Positions 1 through 5,210 of a stretch of DNA of 64,000 bases are shown here, in pieces. Within the stretch, counting starts at the first letter, position 1, and the number at the start of each line of letters is the position of its first letter. The DNA comes from Acetatifactor sp. (GTDB lineage: Bacteria > Bacillota > Clostridia > Lachnospirales > Lachnospiraceae): the NCBI GenBank assembly GCA_016290775.1, contig JAEEVF010000004.1, positions 1 through 64,000 on the forward strand, written 5' to 3'. A program made the position numbers and the translations under genes. A model generated the notes under the pieces. It saw nothing but the letters and a program-made list of their open reading frames with translations. It searched no databases and had not been told where the DNA came from.

Positions 1-59
1 TGCAATTCATCATCCCTTGAAAGGCGTTCATACAGGGCTGTGTACTGGTGTTTACTCAT
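1..59 (-). CDS. Large serine recombinase, N-terminus only (runs off left edge)
   Basis: The ATG at 59-57 opens a frame that reads MSKHQYTALYERLSRDDEL before the window ends. This is the familiar opening of clostridial large serine recombinases (TnpX/TndX type): the YxRLSRDDE stretch is the start of the resolvase domain, and the catalytic Ser would lie just beyond the window or close to its edge. A perfect AGGAGG ribosome binding site lies just upstream (about 65-70). Family knowledge: such enzymes excise and insert elements of the Tn4451/Tn5397 kind, and in Tn4451 the gene sits at one end and points inward. The gene starts about 33 bases after the broken virD4, so it probably belongs to an element inserted into virD4. 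Confidence 0.8.
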   Translation of the reverse strand, partial: MSKHQYTALYERLSRDDEL

Positions 60-92
60 ATGAGCCTCCTTTCTTTTTTCAAGGTGATATCG

Positions 93-647
93 TTATTGTC
101 CTACCCAAAGGTAACCTTTCGGATCCGTCACGATTACGCTAGAGTTCATCTGCAGGATGTTGGGCTTAATGAAAAACCTTGTCTTACCTGAACCGCTCCC
201 GCCTACGACTAGCGTGTTCTTGTTCCTGGCATATTTCGGATTGGCAGGCCTGGAATTCATGGTCAGGCGTTCCGTTTGCGACAGGATCACATTGTTCTCG
301 AATACGGGATCAATGAAGGGTTCAATGTCCTCGTGCGTTCCCCACCTTGCGGAACCATATTCCTGATTGTGACGGTACTTTTTTGCGTTTTTCCCCTTAA
401 GGTAAACTGCCAGACGAAGCCCCGCGCCAACTGCCGCACCCACGATTACGTCAAGCGGATGTAGGCTCGGCATCGGATTTGTAAAAGCCTTTGCAAAGCA
501 GCCGTCCAGGATAAGGCTCTGCAGCTTTTCGGAAGCGTTGCTCCCGCTCGCCAGTCGCAGGGCCTCACCGAGATTGGTCGCGGCAAGGCCCACAATGATG
601 TAAGGCATGTTTAGGATCAGGAGCTTCTTTAGGTTCCTTTTCTTCAT
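93..647 (-). CDS. virD4: VirD4/PcfC-type conjugative coupling protein, truncated after Walker A
   Basis: Type IV coupling ATPases of this family pump relaxase-bound DNA into the conjugation channel at the membrane and are normally about 600 residues. This frame has 184. It begins with hydrophobic stretches (about residues 8-25 and 65-80, a two-pass membrane anchor). It continues through the GSARWGTHEDI region and reaches Walker A (VVGGSGSGKTRFF, about residues 148-160) and VTDPKG. It then leaves the family consensus and stops (TAA at 95-93) after YLWVGQ. The start overlaps the upstream DUF3801 gene by ATGA, as in intact pcfB-pcfC pairs. Walker B and the all-alpha domain are missing, so the product should be inactive. 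The break is followed immediately by a serine recombinase gene, which points to an insertion; the rest of virD4 should lie left of the window. Confidence 0.82.
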   Translation of the reverse strand: MKKRNLKKLLILNMPYIIVGLAATNLGEALRLASGSNASEKLQSLILDGCFAKAFTNPMPSLHPLDVIVGAAVGAGLRLAVYLKGKNAKKYRHNQEYGSARWGTHEDIEPFIDPVFENNVILSQTERLTMNSRPANPKYARNKNTLVVGGSGSGKTRFFIKPNILQMNSSVIVTDPKGYLWVGQ

Positions 648-1171
648 CGCTCATGCTCCTTTCGCTTCTCCTTATCCTTTCTAGGCGTGTTCTTAACCTT
701 TTCCTTGAAGAGATTCAGCTTCTCAAGGATGCTGGGCTTTTGCTTTTCCGCCTTCTGCTTTCGCTTCATCTGCATCGCGGAGTATTCCTTCAGGACCTGC
801 GTGATCGCGTCCACATCCTTCGCCTTGAAAAACACCACGTATCTTGGCGGATCCTCGGTCTTGTCCTTCACGATTGCGAAATCCACGCCATACTTATTGG
901 CTATGCGCTTGAAATCGCGGATGCCGGAGTCACCGACTTCAAGGCTGGAAACGCCCTGTCCCTGACCAACCAGCTGCTTGACGGACTGCTTTCCACGAAC
1001 GGTCTTTTCCTGCTTGCTTTCCTTCTTTTGATCGCGTTTTGCATCCTGCTTTTCCATTTCCTTTTTACATTCGTCCACGAATTTCTTCAGTCCCGAATAC
1101 AGCGTCCTAACGGTCACTTTCCCGACCTTGATCGCCAGGTGAACCGTCTTTGATGCCACTTCTTCGTTCAT
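644..1171 (-). CDS. PcfB-like protein (DUF3801)
   Basis: The 175-residue protein matches the DUF3801/PcfB family, which is found directly upstream of VirD4/PcfC coupling proteins in Gram-positive conjugative elements. In pCF10, PcfB works with the relaxosome and coupling protein. The N-terminus (MNEEVASKTVHLAIKVGKVT) is the family signature. A Lys/Glu-rich coiled segment (about 35-65) follows, then a compact alpha/beta part (about 75-135, GDSGIRDFKRIANKYGVDFA) and a very basic tail. RBS AAGGGAAG lies 7 bases before the ATG. Its TGA overlaps the virD4 ATG, so the two are translationally coupled. The upstream partner looks intact although virD4 is broken. Confidence 0.75.
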   Translation of the reverse strand: MNEEVASKTVHLAIKVGKVTVRTLYSGLKKFVDECKKEMEKQDAKRDQKKESKQEKTVRGKQSVKQLVGQGQGVSSLEVGDSGIRDFKRIANKYGVDFAIVKDKTEDPPRYVVFFKAKDVDAITQVLKEYSAMQMKRKQKAEKQKPSILEKLNLFKEKVKNTPRKDKEKRKEHER

Positions 1172-1201
1172 TTGATCACTTCCCTTCCGCGGCTTCCCTT
1201 A

Positions 1202-1537
1202 CTAATCGCCGCATTCCAGAACACCCTCCAGCGTTGTCGGAATCACCCTGTAATGTATTGCCAGAGACCTATCCTCTCGCACCTCGTCACTTACCTTCTT
1301 TCCGCACACCACAAGGATTCTGGAGCATCGGATCATGTCCACTGACATCTCCCTGCGCTTCTTCTCGCCGTCGGGATCATTCTCGTCGATGATACCGTTA
1401 AATGCCAGTACAGGACACAATGGCAGATATCCTGCCTTTACCAGTTCCCCACAGTACTTTCTCGCCTGATCCACTGCTTCCACGGGATTCTTACTCCATG
1501 CAGCCGTTATGTATGCCCTAGGTATTGTTCTGCTCAT
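1202..1537 (-). CDS. DUF4406/DUF7768-like protein of a conjugative element
   Basis: The 111-residue protein has the small Rossmann-like pattern of the nucleoside 2-deoxyribosyltransferase-like families: RAYITAAWSKNP at the N-terminus, a middle LCPVLAFNGII loop, and RCSRILVVCGKKVSDEV near the C-terminus. Proteins of this type are common small cargo of clostridial conjugative elements. Their role there is not established, and I do not assign an enzymatic activity. The start is supported by GGAGG about 10 bases upstream. It sits 12 bases downstream of the 1550-1963 gene and 30 bases before the pcfB-like gene, so it is probably in the same transcript. Confidence 0.6.
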   Translation of the reverse strand: MSRTIPRAYITAAWSKNPVEAVDQARKYCGELVKAGYLPLCPVLAFNGIIDENDPDGEKKRREMSVDMIRCSRILVVCGKKVSDEVREDRSLAIHYRVIPTTLEGVLECGD

Positions 1538-1549
1538 TCCCTCTTCCTC

Positions 1550-1963
1550 CTATCCGATCTCATATGCTGAAAAACTTGCGTCCCCCATCTTCAGCGCCAC
1601 GAGGCGGCTGATGAAGGCCAGCTTTGCCTGCTCCAGTTCTTCAGAGCTCAGAAGTTCAATGCTTTCCTCGCCCTCCTTGACGATCAGAACGCTCCCGGCA
1701 AGGTACTTGTGTCCCTCATTGCGCAGGACCTTCTTCTTGTTGAACACTGCCACAAAGGGCGTGTTGCCCATGCAGTCCATGTCAAATGTCTCACTCAGGC
1801 CCTTTAGGATGTGGGCCACCTCCTGTGAGCCAATCTCCTCGTAATTCCCATTGGTCGCGATCACGAGGCCGTGCGCGTCCTTTGATGGCTTTCTTTCCTC
1901 TTCCGTTACCTTTACCCCGTCGTTTACGGGATCCAAATTGATGCAAATCTCAACCTTCTTCAC
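1550..1963 (-). CDS. Unrecognised small protein of the conjugative element
   Basis: The 137-residue acidic protein has no family I recognise. The GTG at 1963 is preferred over an upstream ATG at 2005: a clean GGAGG lies 8 bases before the GTG, and the longer form would overlap repA by 56 bases, against 14 with the GTG. Visible features are a beta-rich N-terminus (VKKVEICINLDPVNDGVKV), a central GLVIATNGNYEEIG segment, and a C-terminal helix rich in Leu/Glu (SSEELEQAKLAFISRLVAL). There is no signal peptide or membrane segment, so it is probably cytoplasmic. It lies between the replication initiator and the coupling genes, so a plasmid-maintenance or regulatory role is possible but unsupported. 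Confidence 0.55.
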   Translation of the reverse strand: MKKVEICINLDPVNDGVKVTEEERKPSKDAHGLVIATNGNYEEIGSQEVAHILKGLSETFDMDCMGNTPFVAVFNKKKVLRNEGHKYLAGSVLIVKEGEESIELLSSEELEQAKLAFISRLVALKMGDASFSAYEIG

Positions 1964-2852
1964 TTGTTTTTCCTCCGTTTGTAAATAGTCCCCGGGCCGT
2001 ATCATGATTCACCCAGGATTGAAAATATGTTTCCATGGTTAATGGCGCGTTATATAACGCTGCTAACAGATATCTCTTTACATTTCTTACCTTATTTGTA
2101 TTCTTAGCCATCGATTCCACCACATATCCAATATGCGACGAATCCAGCTTCATCATGGCATTCTGCACCACGCTGATGGGCTTTTCGTCCCCCTCAATGC
2201 GCAGGTACTTTTGCTTTGAGCACATGACATCAAGGGCGATCTCCATGATGGCATCCAAGAACTCCCTCTTGTAAGGATAATCTTCATATAAACGGTCTAA
2301 TTCCCACTTCTCGGTAAAATAGGACCGATACTGCTCCCTCTGGCCACCCTCGGTTGCAGATAAGATTAGATTGTTCTTGTTTATTTCAGTTTTGTTATTA
2401 TTTGTTTTATTAGGGTATGATTTCCATACTTCTTGAGATATGATTTTCATACTTCTAGGAGTATGATTTTCATACTTCTTGAGGTATGAATTCCATGCTG
2501 CTGAAAAGTTCTTCACATAGATACGAGCGGGTTTGCCTTGCCCCTGCCTTTTCCGTTCGATCAGACCAAATGCTTCCAACTCGTCCATGAGCTTACAGGC
2601 CGTCTGCCGGCATCTTCCAATGGCCTCCTCCACGTTTTCGATCGTCATGTACACAAAAACCCTTCCGTCTCCGTCCTTCCAGCCGTTTTTTAGTGACAGC
2701 TCCACGCGATCGAGAAGGATCCCGTACAAGATCTTCGAGTCAGAGGACAGGCCCTGAAAGCGCTCTTCCGTAAAAAAGATCTTGGGGGTTCTGTAAAAGG
2801 CATACCCTTCGGCGTTTTCTTCATAAAAGTAATCGAAATCCATGTCCTTCAC
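1950..2852 (-). CDS. repA: RepA_N-type replication initiator
   Basis: The 300-residue protein carries the RepA_N signature in residues about 15-110: FYRTPKIFFTEERFQGLSSD, then SKILYGILLDRVELS, then a winged-helix segment ending in MDELEAFGLIERKRQGQGK. A low-complexity middle part (about 118-160, Asn/Lys-rich) separates it from a C-terminal helical domain. In RepA_N plasmids the initiator binds iterons inside its own gene. Here four 23-base tandem repeats (2415-2506) sit exactly in the inter-domain region. The first codon is taken as GTG at 2852, which overlaps the preceding stop as GTGA; an ATG at 2843 is an alternative. In conjugative elements such genes may allow transient plasmid-like replication of the excised circle. 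Confidence 0.82.
   Translation of the reverse strand: MKDMDFDYFYEENAEGYAFYRTPKIFFTEERFQGLSSDSKILYGILLDRVELSLKNGWKDGDGRVFVYMTIENVEEAIGRCRQTACKLMDELEAFGLIERKRQGQGKPARIYVKNFSAAWNSYLKKYENHTPRSMKIISQEVWKSYPNKTNNNKTEINKNNLILSATEGGQREQYRSYFTEKWELDRLYEDYPYKREFLDAIMEIALDVMCSKQKYLRIEGDEKPISVVQNAMMKLDSSHIGYVVESMAKNTNKVRNVKRYLLAALYNAPLTMETYFQSWVNHDTARGLFTNGGKTSEEG
2415..2506. repeat. Four 23-bp tandem iterons with internal dyads, inside repA
   Basis: The units start at 2415, 2438, 2461 and 2484, exactly 23 bases apart. Each begins with a 15-base inverted repeat of the form GTATGAnnnTCATAC (perfect in unit 3, one to three changes in the others), followed by an ACTTCTTGAG-like spacer. Because 23 is not a multiple of three, the units are read in all three frames of repA and encode different peptides, so selection acts on the DNA. 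RepA_N plasmids such as pAD1 are known to carry their origin inside the rep coding sequence. This is therefore a probable origin of replication. Confidence 0.8.
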
Positions 2853-3058
2853 GCTTTCGCCGTGAGGGGCTTTGTGTTACGCTGCAGGTTCATGAGCTTT
2901 GCCATGCACGGAAAGCAGAACGCCTTGCCGTATCCGTAAGGGCATTCGGCCTTGCAGTTACAGGGATGCGGGAGCGGCTCCTTCTTTCCGATCGATGAGT
3001 CGTAATATGCTCCTCCCCTTAAATGCGTACATTTAAGTTCATTAAATTCGCTTGACAT
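2849..3058 (-). CDS. Small Cys-rich protein of the conjugative element
   Basis: This 69-residue protein has seven cysteines (for example KCTH, HPCNCKAECPYGYGKAFCFPC), which suggests a small metal-binding fold, probably zinc, although no known finger pattern is matched exactly. The ribosome binding site region GGAGAAGGAGG precedes the ATG. The stop overlaps the repA GTG start (GTGA), so the two are probably translationally coupled. Small Cys-rich proteins ahead of repA are common in Tn1549-like elements; their function is unknown to me. A terminator-like hairpin at 3091-3126 lies just upstream, so transcription for this gene should start between 3059 and 3090 or read through. Confidence 0.65.
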   Translation of the reverse strand: MSSEFNELKCTHLRGGAYYDSSIGKKEPLPHPCNCKAECPYGYGKAFCFPCMAKLMNLQRNTKPLTAKA

Positions 3059-3090
3059 GTCCTCCTTCTCCTTCCCGAATGTTCGGCATG

Positions 3091-3126
3091 AAAAAAGCGC
3101 CCGCCGGGAATCCCCGGAAGGCGCTT
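3091..3126 (-). terminator. Rho-independent terminator after the DUF5688 gene
   Basis: On the minus strand two stacked stems (GCGCC/GGCGC and CCGGG/CCCGG) are followed by six T. It lies 42 bases after the stop of the DUF5688 gene and before the small Cys-rich gene, so it should end the upstream transcript. Confidence 0.75.
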
Positions 3127-3167
3127 CTCGCCGTTACTTCTTATAGTTGTTTTGTTGGCACTCCTTA

Positions 3168-4253
3168 TCAGCGTGCCTTGTCACTCTTGGTTTTTCCCTC
3201 TTTCTCGGGCGGATCCTTCTTGGGAGCCTTCGCGACCTCTTCCTTCTTGGCCTTCAGGTCATCCAGGAGCGAGCCCTTGTCGGCATCCTTCTCGGCAGTC
3301 TCCTCACGGCTCGCCTTGCGTTCCTCGAACTTCTCTCCGATCTCGAAGACCTTCGCCTGGCTGTCATAGTGATAAACGCTGTCGGTCAGGCGATCCTTAG
3401 GATCCACCTGCGTCTCGTTGACCTCCTTCACCATGCCCTTCAGGTCCTCCAGCTTCACATGCCCGTCGTCAGGGACGATCAGCAGCTCGTGGATGCTCGA
3501 AGGGAGAATGAAGAAGTCTCCGCCGACACGCTCCGAAGCCTGATCCATGAAATCCTGATAGGCGAGAACGCCCGCTCCGTGAATCTTGTCAGGGACGCTA
3601 GCGACGAACATCTTCTCCTCCGAAGGATCAAACGGGATAATTCCCATCTGTGAGGCCTCTTCCTTCGTCATGCCCATCATCTCGGCCACAACCTCTCCCA
3701 TGCCCTTGATCTCCAGGGGCTTGAGCTGAGGTGCGTTCTCAACGGCATCCGCGTGAAGCTGCTCGGCGGTGATTCCCATGTTCTCCATCATACGGTTTGT
3801 CACCAGAACGGAGGCGCGGCTCTCATCGTTGGACTCCAGAACAAAGCGGTAAACCACTGCCATGTCCTCGATGTCCTTGTGAGGTACGGTCTCAAGCATC
3901 TCCTTGTTGGCCTCTGAGGAAACAACCTCCATTACCAGCTTGTCTTTCATCTGCTCGTAATCACCAAACGCTGCCACGTCAACGATCGGAGCCTGTTCAA
4001 ATCCCTTGAGCGTCACATCCACGGCCTTGTCGACCACCGCGTTGTAGTTCATCCCGTCGTCATAGGCCTCGAAGAACTTCTCAATCGGAAGGTTCACTCC
4101 GATGTTGGTGCCCTCCGGCGTGATTGTCATCGCCTCGTAACTCTCATTGAGCTTGTTCACTGTGTTCACCGTCACATTCGCCTCGATCCCAGAATCGGAA
4201 AGGCCTGCCTTCACGTCTTCCACAAACTGTTCCTTGAAATTTTCGTATTCCAT
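3168..4253 (-). CDS. DUF5688 family protein
   Basis: The 361-residue acidic protein matches the DUF5688 family by its opening (MEYENFKEQFVEDVKAGL) and by the repeated MxxTPEGTNIGVNLPIEKF and ISKLYDDG-like pattern of the family. It has no signal peptide and no membrane segment. The C-terminal ~60 residues are a highly charged Lys/Glu tail, probably disordered. The start at 4253 is chosen because AAAGGAC precedes it; a longer form to 4301 has no RBS and would run towards a terminator hairpin. DUF5688 proteins are widespread in mobile elements of gut Clostridia, with unknown function. The gene is flanked by terminators on both sides and so seems to be its own transcription unit. Confidence 0.7.
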   Translation of the reverse strand: MEYENFKEQFVEDVKAGLSDSGIEANVTVNTVNKLNESYEAMTITPEGTNIGVNLPIEKFFEAYDDGMNYNAVVDKAVDVTLKGFEQAPIVDVAAFGDYEQMKDKLVMEVVSSEANKEMLETVPHKDIEDMAVVYRFVLESNDESRASVLVTNRMMENMGITAEQLHADAVENAPQLKPLEIKGMGEVVAEMMGMTKEEASQMGIIPFDPSEEKMFVASVPDKIHGAGVLAYQDFMDQASERVGGDFFILPSSIHELLIVPDDGHVKLEDLKGMVKEVNETQVDPKDRLTDSVYHYDSQAKVFEIGEKFEERKASREETAEKDADKGSLLDDLKAKKEEVAKAPKKDPPEKEGKTKSDKAR

Positions 4254-4327
4254 TGTCTTTTGTCCTTTCTTTTTGAAATTGTTGCGGCTTCGAATCGTCA
4301 TCCGATTGCCTTAGGTTTCCTGGCATC

Positions 4328-4376
4328 AAAAAAGCGCCTCACCCGTGACCAGTTTTGATCACAGGCAGACGCTTTT
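4328..4376 (-). terminator. Terminator-like hairpin upstream of DUF5688 gene
   Basis: The arms AAAAGCG and CGCTTTT, with an inner GCCT/AGGC and GTGA/TCAC pairing, form a long imperfect stem; on the minus strand the hairpin ends in six T. It lies between the HTH gene and the DUF5688 gene and could end the HTH transcript or act as a leader attenuator for DUF5688. Confidence 0.6.
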
Positions 4377-4490
4377 GAAAGCCAATATCTTTTGCAAAAG
4401 AGAATGAAAAAAGTGAGCAGGTTTTGTTTTCCCGTTCGCTTTGTCCATTATAAATATATCACACCTATTTCAAAAAGAAAATACCCAATG

Positions 4491-4550
4491 CGTGACATTT
4501 CGTGACAATCCGTGACAATCTGTGACATTTTGTGACATTTCGTGACATCA
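4491..4550. repeat. Six tandem 10-bp repeats (YGTGACAWYY)
   Basis: The units CGTGACATTT, CGTGACAATC (twice), TGTGACATTT (twice) and CGTGACATCA run without gaps, with a partial seventh CGACATTC after them. A 10-base period puts the GTGACA core on the same face of the helix each turn, as expected for a cooperative protein-binding array (iteron, operator or transfer-origin component). The array overlaps the last codons of the HTH gene and precedes the DUF5688 unit. Confidence 0.85.
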
Positions 4551-4883
4551 CGACATTCTGCTAACATACTCTTTCAAAATCCGATACACATCTTCCTTAT
4601 TCCGGCTTGATAATTTGTCATAAACCTTGAAGACAGACGCATACCTATTGAAAAGAATCCTCTCTTCTTCCTCCTCTACATAGGACTCCAGGATCAATTC
4701 CCGAACATCGACCTCGTAAAGTTTTGCAAACTCTACAATCTCATCAGCTGTCGCTTGAGATACGTTTGCCTCGATGTCAATGAGTCTTCTTCTGCTAATC
4801 TTCATTCTTTGAGCCGCCACATCAAGCGTAAAATTGGCTGCATTTCGTGCTTCTTTGAGCTTTTTCCCAGTAAATACGGACAT
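4548..4883 (-). CDS. Cro/CI-type HTH regulator
   Basis: The 111-residue protein has an N-terminal helix-turn-helix of the HTH_3 kind (residues about 8-60; KLKEARNAANFTLDVAAQRM, then RRRLIDIEANVSQATADEIV) and an acidic helical C-terminus (YVEEEEERILFNRYASVF). AAAGGAGG precedes the ATG. A perfect 7-base-arm dyad (4902-4919) lies directly upstream of this RBS, which suggests autorepression. The gene is the outermost one of the element on this side, the usual place for a regulator near the attachment end. Its last codons overlap the 10-bp repeat array, which may be another target. Confidence 0.78.
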   Translation of the reverse strand: MSVFTGKKLKEARNAANFTLDVAAQRMKISRRRLIDIEANVSQATADEIVEFAKLYEVDVRELILESYVEEEEERILFNRYASVFKVYDKLSSRNKEDVYRILKEYVSRMS

Positions 4884-4901
4884 CTTTTAAACCTCCTTTA
4901 A

Positions 4902-4919
4902 AGTGCAGGATTCTGCACT
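4902..4919. promoter_or_regulatory. Operator-like palindrome upstream of the HTH gene
   Basis: The arms AGTGCAG (4902-4908) and CTGCACT (4913-4919) are perfectly inverted around four bases. The site lies between a TAAAAT -10-like box (on the minus strand, just upstream) and the AAAGGAGG ribosome binding site of the HTH gene, the position expected for autorepression. The binding protein is inferred. Confidence 0.65.
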
Positions 4920-4931
4920 ATTTTAAAAACT

Positions 4932-4979
4932 GGCCAAAATGAGACTTGGGATTTTTACTCCAAAATCCCCTTTTCGGCC
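4932..4979. other. Nested dyad near the putative element end
   Basis: An outer pair GGCCAAAA (4932) / TTTTcGGCC (to 4979) encloses a perfect inner stem GGGATTTT (4948-4955) / AAAATCCC (4962-4969). It lies upstream of the outermost gene of the conjugative element and could be a leader structure, a transfer-origin component or part of the element terminus. No decision is possible from one window. Confidence 0.5.
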
Positions 4980-5043
4980 TCCGACATGTGCAATTTGCAG
5001 TTCCAATTATACGATTTATAGTGGACATCTATATTTTTAATTA

Positions 5044-5081
5044 CAAAAAAATATAGGGAGTCTTTTTACAGACTCCCTATA
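5044..5081 (-). terminator. Rho-independent terminator of ppdK
   Basis: A perfect 12-base stem, TATAGGGAGTCT / AGACTCCCTATA, with a 6-base loop, is followed on the minus strand by seven T. It lies about 130 bases downstream of the ppdK stop. It is the last feature that clearly belongs to the chromosome before the conjugative element. Confidence 0.88.
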
Positions 5082-5108
5082 CAAGGAATAGCTTAAATTC
5101 AAGCTTCT

Positions 5109-5188
5109 CGGGGATTTTGAAGTGTCGATTCTTATAATAAAGCTTCGCACTTCTTGTCATAAATTCCTTCGGAATTTCAAAACTCCCC
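5109..5188. other. Structured 3' region between ppdK stop and its terminator
   Basis: Outer arms CGGGGATTTTGAAGTG (5109) and TTCAAAACTCCCC (to 5188) pair with one bulge. Inside is a perfect 7-base hairpin (AAATTCC, 5161-5167, with GGAATTT, 5171-5177) and a GAAGTG/CACTTC pairing. The resulting three-way shape lies in the ppdK 3' untranslated region. It could be an mRNA-stability element, a small RNA precursor or a relic of a small repeat element. Confidence 0.5.
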
Positions 5189-5210
5189 AAGAAAATGCAG
5201 GTCGAATCAA

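Noticed and set aside
1964..2005. ATG at 2005 as start of the small orphan gene
   Set aside because: No ribosome binding site and a long overlap with repA; the GTG at 1963 has GGAGG at the right distance.
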